Assembly: GCF_000208745.1 (NCBI RefSeq)
Contig: NC_030857.1
Location: 16,552,122 to 16,616,121 of the forward strand
Source of the DNA: Theobroma cacao
Lineage: Eukaryota > Streptophyta > Magnoliopsida > Malvales > Malvaceae
Reading direction: 5' to 3'
Length of the DNA stretch: 64,000 nucleotides
Shown: piece by piece, positions 27,401 through 40,561 of the stretch
Layout: each line of letters starts with the position of its first letter
Position numbering within the stretch: the first letter of the stretch is position 1
Notes under the pieces: model-generated
Told to the model about the DNA's origin: nothing
Seen by the model: the letters and a program-made list of their open reading frames with translations, nothing else
Databases searched by the model: none
Position numbers and translations under genes: made by a program

Positions 27401-30400
27401 CTTAAAATGACACCAGCACCATTTGCAACAGCCCATCTTGGAGTTGATGGCATAAGCTGAGGATGCTTGCCAGATCCACGAGAAGAAGCTATTGAAAAAC
27501 AATAGTCAATTGATGAGTCATCAGGCCTAAAATATCTTATTACTGATGGTTAGAAAAAATAAATCCCGACATAAGAGAAACTTTATTTCCATATCTTGAC
27601 ATACAACCCACACATTAATTCATCAATAATTCCGGGTCTATTTTATAAATCTCTCACATCAATTAGCATCATCATATTATTAAATCGAAATGTTATAACT
27701 AGAGAGTAACTAGTAAGGCCACTAATGACACTTCCATGACGAGTTTAACCACAGAACATATTCTCAATTATGCCTTAAGCTTCAAGGTAAAAGATTAAGA
27801 CAGGAACTTTCACCCTGCTCCACAAATAAAAATTTGCATAAAGGTTCGCTTTGGCAATACTGCCAAGACAATATCCTGGAAAGCAATAACCACTTCATCA
27901 TAATTATCTTTATATAATCTTTTCTAATGGAAAGAATATCTATCTGAAGTCATTTTACAACCCACTATTGCCCAGGCCTAGCACATCAATAGGACAAGAT
28001 TCCATTCATTAGACTGTCAATTTTAAGACAAACAGCAACTATCAACTTATCAACCATTACATGCATCTACTCTTTACAGAACAAAGTATATACTCCTTTA
28101 CTACCTTAAAGAATTTCCTAAATTACTTCTTCCCACTAGAAAAAACATAGTTTACAAAATCAATTGCCATTATAGCTATAGTTGATTGATTATGAAGCGA
28201 GAGATAGATCCTATCACTTGTAACCGAATTTTGATTTATAGGATTTTCTAACTCTAATAAGATTTGTAGTTCTTAATTGTTGTTGATGCTGGTTGTAGCG
28301 TATATATGTACCATGCATACACATACACAAAATATGTATGCTTTTCACCTTAATCTTATATTCCTATATCCTCTAATTTTTCATGTCTATTACAACTTTT
28401 TCAACTAAATAATTGAAGGCTTGACTTATTTGGTAATATCTTCATAATACGTTATGATAAATCTTGAAAATTTTCATATTTAAAACCCGGATTTCCTGCT
28501 TAAAGAAACAAGTTCATAGCACAAATGCCTGTGCCTGAACCTAAATTTATAGTTTGAAGAAATGCATCAATGGCACAAATGCTCACATGCAAGCATGTTA
28601 AACAAAAGCTAGTTCACTTAAAGGTCACAAACAGAATCATAGGATGCAAAATCACAACATATATTCTTGCAGAAAATACAAAACTAACCAGTTGAAGGTG
28701 GCTTGAGGTCTCCAGCTGCATATTTACCCATAACACCACTGCACCTGTTAACACGTGTAAAGGACTGTAAGCTTCAGTAATAAGCACATAAAGCTCTACA
28801 CAGTGAGATCCATTCATATAGAACAAATCACAGAAGAGCATGAAAACTCAATGGCAGTTATATGAGAAATTGTACTACTAGCTAGTTGCCATTGATTAAC
28901 TCTTCTTAAAAAGGCCCTATAACTCAACAGCACACCTTCCATACACGATGCAAATGAAAATCTTATGTCCAGTATTCAAACCTAGGCAAAAAGTTTAGGA
29001 GGGAAAGAGACCAAAAAGAGTTACCAACCAGCCCTAAAAGAAATGCTGACATTTATAACTAATTGTATAATGCAACATGATAAATGCTATAAAAAATGTG
29101 AACAACCAGAAGCTTCTGCAAAATGGAAAGGTGCCCAAGGTCATCAATTACAAATGGCATCCTAAGCATGGGTGTGTCTGTATGTATGTATCTAACAGTA
29201 AATCAACGAAGTTAAATCAACAAATATTGTCTCCCAACATGTGTATTTTCAAAATATAAATAAATAAGTAGACACTCAATTATATCCTGATTACAAATGA
29301 AATAAAAAGTGAAGTTAGCATTTCCCATCTACAAAGCACAAAAACATTTGGTACTTCTAACTTGCTCAAAAAATCCTAAAGATGATTCCAACTAATAGCC
29401 TGTTTCAAGCAACTGTTACAGTGGATTCACTGTCAAAGAAGAACTGCAGATTAATAACATTATCACATAAGAAATTACAAGCTGACCAGCTACGCAGCCT
29501 ATTCAAAGAAAATAAGCTGGCAACATATTACTAGCATATGTCATGTCATGCCTCAACACCCAAACAACCAATACTGTTTTCAAACTCACACTGCATTTCA
29601 CCAGAAATGCCCCAGGTAAAAAAGCCAGTCTCTAAATCAACACAAAACCCTGTCTCATAACATCCTTGAATGGCCTGCATATGTACCAAAAGACATCATC
29701 TAAAATGAGAAAATTATTGAAACAATTGCCACCAGAGGGCATTTGATGAGGCATGCTTGATTCCATGAGCTTTTTTTTTTTTCTAGTGTTTAAAACTTCC
29801 ATGAATTGAATCATCATTACACTTACAGCAGGTCAGTCTTAGTCAACTGCATCAAACTCCCATGTAGTTCATTTGAGAACAGTAAAATAGCAATCTTTAC
29901 TATCAGCATATTTCTACTTTTGATTTTGCTAAATAGAAGTGTAAACAAGCTTGGTTTTCAATTTCTAACTTCCTTAAAACGGATCTATTCCCTCAATTAT
30001 TTCACAAGCCTTCAAAGGAAGAAACTTAGAGGGCCTTTGTCATAAGCTGAAATTTTTTCCAAGACTATTAATAGGCTGTCAGCTCCTCTCAGCAATTCAA
30101 AACCAAGAGCATTCCACAGTCAAAATCTATCAGCAGTGGAACAAAATTAAATCTCAAGGACCAGCAAGAGCTACAAACATGCTGATTCATTTTTACATTA
30201 ATAATCACCAAAACAAGCTACAGTTGAGTATAAATGTATCAGAAGAACCTCAGTAAAATGTACAGCAGTTGTTATGGAGATCATTCAGTTTTTGTATTTT
30301 CTTCTTATTTTTGTATGAGAAATTTCTTCATGGCAAAGTGATTTTATCTAAGAAGTGAAAGCTGAATATTGCAAAGGCAGAGCTAAATGGAGCAACAACA

Positions 30401-33400
30401 GGGAAGCTTATGGAATGAAGAGCATCAGTTGAAAAGGGAAGGATTGAAATAATAAGATAATGAAGGATAGATTGAAGAAAACAATCTTGGCCCTTGATTA
30501 CAATCAAAATCAATTTAAGAGATACTGAATACTAGAGAAAAGGGCATGATGGTTGGGTAACAATACTAATACATTTTAATATTTAAGATTGCATGATAAC
30601 TTTGTTGGAATTGGAAAATATCAAGAACTCCTGTTATCAAATAAAACAGATTAGAGAACTTGGTGGCTGGAAGAGAGTCTGAAAGGAGAACAAAGACTAT
30701 CAATTGTTACCAAATGTAAAGAATCATTTGTAACAAAAGTCTATGCTGACAGAAGTAGTTCTAATGACCACTTGGCATTGCTTTCAAGAGGTTTACATCA
30801 ACTGTTGCAGACTGTTAGCTCTTTCATTATTTCTTGAAGTCGGAAGCCTGCCTTAAGGTTTACTAGGGTACAGGAATTTAATAAGCTTCACAAGAACAGT
30901 TGCAGTGGCAGTAATTATTGTTCTTAAATAGGGATTTTTATGTAGACTTTTGGGACACTAGAAAATATGCTACTCTTACAGTTCCCTACCTTCTACCTAT
31001 GGCTATTCATTGCTTGTATTTGGTCAACCTTATGAAGCAAACTTTTCAGCTCGTTATATCTGTTCTCCGTTACTAAAACAGTCAGAATCACAAATAGAAA
31101 ATAACAATCAAAGTTATAATGCAGCCACCAACATGCTCTACATAGGTATTGCAAAGTTCAGGTGCTTCTATCTATAAAGATGCCAATTGATGTTTCAAAC
31201 TATTTAGAAAGGACAACACTAAGCTATAATAGAAAAGTACTCACCAACGGAAGTAATCGCTTCTGATACCCAAAGGTGCCGCAAGCAATATATCAGTAAT
31301 CCAGGGAGATAAGGGCCTTAAAGGCTTTCTCTCCTGTTGCATCAAAGGTATATGAAAGGATGGTTCACCATCTACAGGTTCACTTGTCGTAGCTTGGCCA
31401 CTGCTATTGCTTCTATCTGTCTCACTATTTTGCTGTTCCATCTTATATATTGGACGGTTGTAATGAGTCAGAATTCGCAAGATCTCTCCACATGCCAGAG
31501 CCCACTGTTCAGAATACTCATTCTGCAAAAAAAATTAAACAAATAAATGCCGTTATGTTCTTGGTCAACCTCAATAATTCCCTTTTTTAGTGAACAAACT
31601 AGATAAAAGAGAGCTATTAAGAATGTAACAAATAAAAAGAAGAGCAGGAACAAATGTAGTTTGTGGAGCAACGACAATCTTCTCTATTGCATGAAAAACA
31701 ATGTGGAATTGCCAGATGAACTTTTTGTCTATTACCTCACTACTTGGGCAGACTAAGGAGATGAATGAAGCAAAGGGAGGGGTACTCTTATCATACACCA
31801 GTGTACCATCAATGATGCATGAAATAATAGGAAGAACAACAGCATGCCCATGCTCCGGATGGTGAAGAACAAACATTGCTGCAAACCAATTAAGTTCACA
31901 AAACTGGTCATTCTCCAGTTATAATTGAAGTTAAAATGTTTTTTTTTTTAATATTTTAATTTCAGGTCTAATTGTGATAGATGATTGTGCTATAGTACAG
32001 AATAAGAAAGAGCCAATACCCAGAACATCATCGAAAAGGCGCTGTTCCTTGTGAGGATAGCGGTTGCGAACAAGCTGTTACAAGAATAAGAAAATTTTGT
32101 TTACATGCATAAATCCCATTTCCTTTCATGATCTGCAGGATGCGAAATAGTTGTACAAAATAATCATACCTCAGCAATATCCTCAGGGAATTGTTCTGAT
32201 GTGAATTGACCAAAATACTCAACATATGCAGTAATTTGAACCTAAACAAGAGGAAACATAATGCAAAATGTAAAATTTATAATAGCAAGAGATGATCATG
32301 TAAATTCAAAGAACAAAAAAGACACGGATGGATTAACTCAAAATTATTATAAAACATTCATACTATACAAATGCTCGCTGTTCAAACAATATGATATATA
32401 CAGAATAAAGTTATATCTATTAACTTCAGAATGAGCCCTCAAGCACATCTAGCAAATTAAATAACCCTTGTCATTACTAAAGCCAAAATTTTCACAGCTT
32501 GGCCTCTACCTCTTCAAATTGTTAAGCCAATTACACCATATTCTCTTTTAAACCACCATTAACAATCCTTCAACCTCTATTTCAAGATATTCTCCTTGCT
32601 CAATAGATCATAGACAACCCATCCAGTGCCTCCATAATAAGCTTTAATCACTTTGAAGAGGTACAGAAGAAGATTGAAAAGATAAACATGATGTTCGAAG
32701 TTTAGGTATATTCAACAGGATTGTCTCACAAGGCAGCAGGTAGAGATGGCAAAAGCAAAGCCAACTACATGACCTGCCCATCCTGAAATGACTTCAAAAG
32801 GCAATAGCCTCAAGACCCAATGGTCCAAACTCAAACCAAACCCAAATACAAATCCAATAGTCATCTTAGCAGGGTAAAAGTGGCAAAACCTGTTTCTGAA
32901 CCAGGAATACCCAACTCAACCAACCTGAATGGACTCTAAAATCAGCCCTAAACCTGACGTAACCTAAGTCTGATGAACAATGAACCAAAAACAACCAAAA
33001 CCCAGTCTAAACCACCCAGTAACCACTTCTAATAGTAAGCTTCAACATACATTAACAGAAACCTTCTTGGCTAAAATTAAGAAATCGCCAGTACAAAAGA
33101 AAACCCCATTTAACCTAATTTATGATAAATTTCCTTAGAAGGTCAAACAATAGAAAAATTTTAATATCAAAGCTGGTAGTTGATCCATAAAACACTCAAA
33201 GCTCCCTCACATCCTGTCAAAATCATGAAACAATTCAAACATTCAAATGTTTGGACCTATGCTTTAGGCATTAGACCATTACATTGCCTTCAACAAAAAT
33301 ACTATAGAAGCAAGCATATTAACTCCTATAAACTCTGGGAAAAGCCATTAGAGCTTACAGCTAAATTTCATCACTCTCCTCCCATTGAGCTATTGCACAT

Positions 33401-36400
33401 TGGAGGTCTAAGTAGAATCATTTAGTAAAGAATTCTAGAGTTAGTTTCTAAGTGCAATATTTGGTATCACCAAAGTTGGCTCCATATCAAAATGTTGCCT
33501 TAGGAACCGCGAAAGTCAAACAAAAAGAGTTGAGTTTATTCAGGTTAATTTTTCCCTAAATACCAACAATATTGATAAAAGAACAAACCATGATACAATC
33601 AACACTTGTTGCAATTAACTCTAAATATATTTGTGGACATATCCATATACATTAGAACATATTACACGGGTAAATGCATAGTTTCACCTTAGAGGGCCAC
33701 TATTTTTATGTTTTTACATTTTCTATATCTATGCATATAAACAACAAAAGTAAATCAACATATATACTCTGCCAACTTATCCTTCTACAGCAATCCTTTC
33801 TTTATGGTATCAGAGTAGGCCCCAAAAATCAAAATGACAATTGAAAAATCAAACCAAGAGCCCAATACCAAACCAGACTTGCACCCGTTCATCAGATTTA
33901 AAAGGTATGAAAAACAGATGCAACGAATAAACCTTTTTGATCCCCCAGAATAACTAAACTGTAACATCCTAAGATGGCTACACTTACCCAGGAAAAATCA
34001 TCTAGTAAGCACACAAGCTTGGCCTTACTCCAGAAATATCTTTCTTTGTCATTCTATGAGGAAGCTTAAACAAAAATTTTACCATTCCATCAGATTTAAT
34101 TGTAAGTATTTTCATAACCAGTCACCAACATTTTATCATAAGTTTCCTCCCTTCCATATAAATCCTCCTCTATATAGTGTAACCTCCTAAACAGTCTTAA
34201 GCTTTATTTCTGCCCTTCTGAATAACCAATAATCATCTGAATTCTCTTACAAAATTCAAGCCCACTTGTTCCACTTAGATCCTATAAATGACTATTAGCA
34301 AGAAGCCTATACCAAAATGCTCTCAGAACAAGTTGACTTGCTCCTACCAAGATGTCCACTTACATAGTCAGACCCAAGCGCTTAAGTCGCTTTAATTCAG
34401 AAAAAAGTGTTTTCCTATGACTAATTTGAGGAGCATGCTACTTAGCTAGACAAACATTGGACCAACCTCAATCTTAGCCATCTTCAAAGAATACATAATG
34501 AGAAAATTAATCTAAATTCAGAAACTGTTCCAAAATATTCTCCTTAACTTCATGGAGAATGACCATGAAATAATGCCGTGTAGAATGGATATACAACAAA
34601 TTTTCATGCTTATTTGAGTTCAACCAACTTGATTGAAATCAGTTACTGATGCTTGATGTAAATGCAGATATCACACAGAAATAATATCCTTGGCTCAATG
34701 ATACATCTTAAAGTTACAATGGAACCAAAGACTCATCACCCAATATAAGTCTAGATGAAGTGGGTTCCTTAGGTAAGATTTACGGTCCTGCCTCTACCAT
34801 TTTTGCATAAAATGACTGCTCAAGAACTAAACCCGCACTATCATGGTTAGCAATTTTACTCTATTATCACTGCAACGAGTATTGGCCCATTAGCAAATTA
34901 GTAAGATTCTTCAAGATCTAAACCCACACTATCATGGTTAGCAATTTTACTCTATTATCATTGCAACAAGTATTGACCCATTAGCAAATTAATAAGAATC
35001 TTATAAATTGATGAATTATAAACATCATCAGACACACACACACAAACATGTATATAATCTTGCAAAACATGACCGAACTCAAATTGTGTTAAATCTGGTG
35101 GAGCTTGGAGGTTGATTTAAATTATCAACGGAAAACAAAAGGTCCCTGATTACACAGCAAATTTCTCATGGACTGTGCTTCAAAGGATGTTAACTCAATT
35201 AACTTACATATGGTTATCATCTTGAACGAGTATTTGTGAATTTAGAAGCAAAATTATGCAGCTTCACAATTTGATTCCCTTGCATGTATTCTAAAAGACA
35301 AATGATTAAGATGGCTCCATGAACATCTAGGAGCTGAACTCCACATTAAAACTAGAGATCTAGGGCAAAAATGAGAACCGAGATTGACGAAGGGAAAATA
35401 GCTAACCTACCCTACTACTAATTTTAAACAGATGTTGATATTGGATGTAATAATGGATTCCTGACTGCAGTAAAACAGAGTAAGGTGATTGAATGAACTT
35501 TGAAACCCATTGACTGTAGTACATGTAGAGGGCTTTCATTTATCATTGCTTGCTATGAGATATGTGAACAAATCAATCTCTAGCATGCCCTGCACTTAAA
35601 AAGCCAAAAATAATTAATAATATAGTAGAGTACCAACTGTGAAATCTTGGCTACTTATTCCCCTCTGATAAGGAACTCTCTACTGTTGTCATTCTTACCC
35701 CTTGTGCACCAAAAGAAAATATTTCTTTCCTTCAGAATGAATTCCGCATCCCCATGCAGCAACACATTAAGATTTCCTCTTGTATTATTTCATATTTTCC
35801 TCAACAAGAATATAATTGATAACCAACTTCCAAAAAGTTTCTAAATCCTCTCAAGAAACTAATAAGAAATTCTATTTGTCATCCATGTATGCATATATAC
35901 AACTTGTTGATGCTTTGGTTTGTGGGAATGGAGTACATCTATCATATTTCAAATGATAATAATAAATTATAAATCAATTTATCTTTTGAGCCTCCTTGTC
36001 AAATTTCAATTGGTTACATTCAAAATGCTCACAGTATTCTGCCTCACTGTTAAAATCAGATCTTCCATCAACGTTTCAGTGCTAAAATGTGGCAACACCA
36101 TACTACTAATGCATTTTCTCCCAAAATATAGACCTACCAAAGTAAATAAAAATAAAAAAAATAAAAATAAAAGAAAGAAAAATGTATTTCTCATGTTTTC
36201 CCTTGAAAAATGAAAACGAAGCTTCATGCTTATTAGCAAAATTAAATGCTTGCATGTGATAGATTTGTAAAATCACTCAGAGTCTCTGCCCCAACCATGT
36301 CAGGAGTTTTAAGCCGTAAACTCTTCCTATGAATTATAGATGAAATAGATAGAACTAATCTTCTCATTTCAAATTAATTTTTGCTCCAAAATCAAATGTG

Positions 36401-36845
36401 AGATCAAGAAATTCTCACCTAAAAATCTACCCTTTAATATCTAATAAGAATGACTGAAGATGCAAACTGCCTTACTTCTTTTCAGGAGGTAGGAAATTAA
36501 CCTTCCTCTCTTTGCTTCTAATTGAACCATATTATAAGTAAGTTCCCCTCAACATCTACTAAAGCTAATACACAGAAACATTTACGATTTTTGCCACCTA
36601 TTTCATCAACTTAAGTTCTCAAGTAAACCAAGAACGAAAATATAAGAAGTTTAAAAAGATTTAAAGATCCAACTAGTATCCAATGACCCAGAAAGGTTCA
36701 TGCAAAGAAAACAAACAACAGGACAATAAATAAATCCAAGAGAGAGAAACTAAGATACCTTTCGTTGTTGAGGGTCTTGTGGAGGAGGCCAGAACAGTGA
36801 TGAGAACTGAAGGCCATCAATCCACCTCTCAGATGGACTAGCCAT
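18470..36845 (-). CDS. GI: GIGANTEA, circadian clock and photoperiod regulator
   Basis: Nuclear/cytosolic clock protein. In Arabidopsis it stabilises the F-box protein ZTL as an HSP90 co-chaperone and, with FKF1, removes CDF repressors of CO to promote flowering. Fourteen minus-strand exons join in phase: 36759-36845, 32170-32241, 32020-32074, 31736-31878, 31245-31522, 28689-28744, 27248-27488, 26340-26490, 24293-24502, 22600-24138, 19685-19753, 19159-19377, 18919-19011, 18470-18769. All introns are GT-AG. The product is 1170 residues (Arabidopsis GI 1173), starting MASPSERWIDGLQFSS and ending ELGCSISI. Landmarks: FVLHHPEHGHAVVLPIISC (exon 4), PLRPLSPWITDILLAAPLGI (5), LLLPPPTTALDEHLVAGLPA (7), the basic clusters GSKRPR and KPRKTKKQ (about 604-641), and GWRQ/VVDALCNVVSAS across the exon 10/11 joint. 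No stop or frameshift; it appears intact. Confidence 0.98.
19754..22599 (-). other. GI intron 10, with MITE-like segment
   Basis: 2846-bp GT-AG intron. Between about 20428 and 20935 is a segment whose ends resemble each other inversely: aggtggcaataagtaac on the left, and AGGGGTTGCAATTTGTGTT read on the minus strand from the right. This is the style of hAT ends. I could not find a convincing 8-bp target duplication. The rest is unremarkable AT-rich intron, including a C/T-rich tract at 21430-21510. Confidence 0.6.
28745..31244 (-). other. GI intron 5
   Basis: 2500-bp GT-AG intron splitting a tryptophan codon (TG in exon 5, G in exon 6). No repeat family recognised; open frames on both strands are short and not conserved-looking. 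Confidence 0.7.
32242..36758 (-). other. GI intron 1 (4.5 kb)
   Basis: 4517-bp intron between exon 1 (29 codons) and exon 2. It holds a tandem duplication at 34821-35003. At 32750-32960 a stretch rich in CCAAACCC-type words may be an old MITE. No coding sequence recognised. Confidence 0.75.
34821..35003. repeat. tandem duplication, 91-bp unit, in GI intron 1
   Basis: Copy 1 begins caagaactaaacccgcac at 34821 and copy 2 caagatctaaacccacac at 34912. The two share long identical runs such as tatcatggttagcaatttta. A few substitutions separate them. Confidence 0.93.
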
Positions 36846-37855
36846 GTGGCTTGAACAATATATATCTTCCAAATATACCCCTTTGAACCAATCACCGGAA
36901 CAACCAACAAAACACACACCAGAACCTAAGCTTCCACTCTGCAACCGCTACCAATCAAGAATCAAGATATCGTAATTCAACATCCCAAGCATGTGCAGCT
37001 CTCGGATTCCCACAAAAATATATCAAATGACGAAAATAAAATTGTATTGAACCTGCAGAAAATTCAACAAGAGAAACTATTGCATCTCTCTCTAAAAGGA
37101 CTGGAAATTTCCAACAGTATTATTAGTCTCCACAAAGTCTCTGCCTCTAACGGTCTCAAGCCTTGTAAAACTTGTGAATTACTGTTTAACTGATAATCAA
37201 AATATGTTCTTACTGCAAAAACAAAGTGAAAATATATAATCAGAATTACTCCAAAAAAAAAGAAAAAGAAATTTATCAAAAAGTAAGAGTAAAAAGCAAA
37301 TCACTTGAAATTGGATTCATAAGCAAGCTAAGAACATATAATCTACACACCTACCAAAGCGTTTATAAAAATATGAACTTGATGATTAATACTGAACAAT
37401 TCTTCAAATTTTACAAATGACAGTCCATGTAGAAAGAGCAATAACCAATTATTAACAGATAAAAAATGCAAATATAAAAACACCATAAATCATCAAACTA
37501 AACAAAAACTAAGATTAAATCCCAAAACCCATTTTTTAAAAAAATTAAAACAATAATAAGCAGAAATGAAAATTTCCAAAGTTAAAGGAAAAAAAAGACC
37601 CAAAAAAAAGACAAGAAGAAGAAGAAGAAGTTGGAAACTGAAAGAACCTGGGCTTTGGTATGAGCGGCTAAATATTTCTCCTGGTTTAATTTAGATTTAA
37701 CTCTCTGCTATAAACAATGTGAGTGTATTACTAAAAGGAAAAAAGAAACTGCAGTTTGGCAAAGACGTATTTTTCCTTAGCTTGGAAAATTTTAAGAGGT
37801 GGTAGAGTTTTTGGTGAGAGAGAGAGAGAGAGAAGATATCTTTAGAGGGGCTGTT
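36846..37855 (-). promoter_or_regulatory. GI 5' leader region
   Basis: Upstream of the GI ATG (36843-36845). A CT-rich stretch (plus-strand gagagagagagagag, 37815-37834) is typical of plant promoters or leaders. A possible 5' UTR intron has donor CAG/GTTCTTTC at 37648/37647 and acceptor TTGCAG/AGTGG at 36939/36938. This splice is a guess; it would place the transcription start near 37.7-37.85 kb. Confidence 0.5.
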
Positions 37856-37924
37856 CGCTTAGATTGCTGATGACGTGGCAATGATATTTTCCTCTCGCAT
37901 CACAGGGTCCTATGTCACGTCATA
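37831..37924 (-). promoter_or_regulatory. ACGT-core elements upstream of GI
   Basis: TGACGTGGC at 37871-37879 and TGTCACGTCA at 37913-37922 contain ACGT cores of the kind bound by bZIP/bHLH factors. The palindrome AAGATATCTT is at 37833-37842. They lie about 1.0-1.1 kb upstream of the GI start codon. Function is inferred from position. Confidence 0.5.
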
Positions 37925-38136
37925 TCAAACCCCCGCATGCATGACATAACATGAACATACATACATGCATGCAAGTCGGTTATACTGTACAAAGTATACA
38001 TAGAAAAGACGACAAGGGTGGGAGAATTACGTTGATGGCCATCGCATGTTAAGTCGTAAATAAAATAATAAAAGAAGATGGTGGTGTTGTCCAACTTTGA
38101 ATGGTCGGGCTCAAATTTTTAATTGGTTTTGTCAGA

Positions 38137-38145
38137 AGATATTTT
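38137..38145 (-). promoter_or_regulatory. evening element (AAAATATCT)
   Basis: Exact evening element on the GI-sense strand, about 1.29 kb upstream of the GI ATG. Evening elements bind CCA1/LHY/RVE MYB factors and drive evening-phased expression; GI is a classic evening-expressed gene. The word is AT-rich and occurs elsewhere in the window (398, 6212, 27529, 46995), so position is the main argument. Confidence 0.55.
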
Positions 38146-38307
38146 GGGAGGGGTTTGGTAAGATGTCACGTTGCGGAGTACGCCAACCATTGCACCTCTA
38201 CCGTATGATTGGATCTTGTTTCCTTCCATCATCCTCACCCTCTCCCCTTTCCCTTGCCGCTTTGCCTTTTTTCTCATACTCGTACTAATTTCATTAAATT
38301 CTTTATA

Positions 38308-39552
38308 CCACGTTTGGTAAGCTATTCCCCGCTACTTCCAATTACTATTTCTTTCCCTGTGTTGTTGGTAAATTAACAAAGAATAGCCATAGCCATTCTT
38401 TTGTTTTAGTCATTCCTCAGAATTGGTAAAAGTTCTTTTTTAACTACACCTACCTCGCTTTATTGTATTAGCTATTAATTATTATGATTAAATTACCTTT
38501 TATAAATTTAAAAATTTACAACCCTCAAATATTAACGATTAAATTATAAATAAAATATTAATATTTAGATTATAAATTATTAATATTTAAAAATTAATAA
38601 TCATAATAACATTTAACTTATAAATAAAATATTCATATTTTTAAATATTAATGAATAAAATATAATAAATGTTAATATTTTAATTATCAATTATTAATAT
38701 TTGAACTAAATTATAAATTATTAATAGTTAAAAATAAATAATCATAATAATATTTAAATTATAAATAAAATATTAATATGTTTAAATATTAATGATTAAA
38801 TTGTAATAAAATATTAATATTTAAAGTATCAATTATTACTATAATGACTAAATTATAAATTATTAATATTTAAAAATAAATAATCATAATAATATTTAAA
38901 TTATAAATAAAATATTAATATGTTTAAATATTAATGATTAAATTTGTAATAAAATATTAATATTTAAAGTATCAATTATTAATATAATGATTAAATTATA
39001 AAATATTAATATTTAAATTATCAATTATTAATTTTTTAAATAAATTATAAATATTTAAAAAATAAAATAAAAATAATCATAATAGTATTTAAATTATATT
39101 AAAATATTAATATTTTATAATATTAATTATTAAATTATAAATAAAATAATATTATTTAAATTATCAATTATTTATATTTGTGATAAATTATAAATTATTA
39201 ATATTTAGAAAATAAAATAAAATAAAAACAATCATAATAATATTTAAATTATAATAAAATTTTAATATTATATAATTCTAATGATTAAATTATAAATAAA
39301 ATATTAACATTTAAATTATAAATTATTAATATTTAAAAAATAAAATAAACAATTATATATTTAATAAAAAAATATTTTTATTTTTTTATTATTTTAAAAT
39401 TATTTTTATCAACTAAACATTGCAATAAATTATAATAATTATTCATATTATATTTCATTCGTCGTACCAAATTACGTAATAACTATTTTATTTTATTCTC
39501 GTAGAATAACTATACTATTTTATTTTTATATATTCCGTAAACTAAACATAAC
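38308..39552. repeat. TE-like unit with AT-rich tandem array
   Basis: The left end (ccacgtttggtaagctattcc) and the right end (tattccgtaaactaaacata) are roughly inverted complements, suggesting a MITE-like element. Inside, about 38470-39360 is a degenerate tandem array of about 141-190 bp units. The marker taatcataat recurs at 38598, 38739, 38881, 39074 and (as caatcataat) 39230. Units are built of attaatatttaaat words. No coding sequence. It sits just beyond the presumed GI promoter. Confidence 0.65.
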
Positions 39553-40519
39553 ATTATTGTATAATTAGCCCCAACTATGACACTTTTCATGGGACACTCT
39601 TTTTTTTTTTCTTCTAGTTGAACTTTTTTTTTTTTACATTATTTATTCACATAATTTTTTTAGTACAAATAAAAATTTTGTCAAAAAACATGTAAATTTA
39701 CTGATGAAACATTTTCGTCGACAAATAATTGAAAAAAACCCTTTGTTGACAAAAAAATTCTCAACATTCGAATTACTTGGTGTCAAGGTATTTTTCGAAA
39801 ACTTTCAAACCAAACTATGATCATCAGAAAAATTCGTCAAAATTTGATCGAAATATAGTTGAAAATCCCCTGACAAAGCCGCCAGAAAATAGCAATTTCC
39901 CTTTCTCTTGCCCACGTCTCTTTACTATCTCAATTTTTCTCAGGTTTCAAAATGTTCCAAATATCTTTTAAAATTCACGTAATTTCACAAACAAGTGTCA
40001 CTTATGAAAAGTTTTCTTAAATCATAATCAATGTTTTTTAGAAAAGTATTCAAATAAACAAAAATTAATAAGTAATATCGATATAAATATTAGTCGAATT
40101 GATGGTTTTTTAAAATAAATACTCGATTTTTTTGTATTCTAAATTTATGATTGCTTTTGGGTGATGGATAGGTCTTTTATGTACTATATTTATTATTTAA
40201 TTTATAAATATAACTTATGTAAAGATTAAATTTCCCTTTTATTTAGGCATTTGGATTTCAATGTCTACGTTGGTACACTAAACAACTCCACAAACAAATT
40301 TGTTGCGGAATGCTTAATTTTAACACCATTATATAAAACAATAATAATCTTATACATGTTTTATATATATTTTTTCACATTAGAACTTGAAAATGCTTGA
40401 ATTTTGAATTTTAATTTCTATTTATTTGCAGTAGGGGATTAAGCAAAGATTACAATAAGCTTTTAATTACAATTTTTAAAGAAAAAGTGATCATCTTGTT
40501 TCCCACCATTAATTAATTA

Positions 40520-40561
<42 letters not shown>

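Noticed and set aside
34021..34042. Evening-like element gaaatatct in GI intron 1
   Set aside because: One base off the consensus, and intronic.
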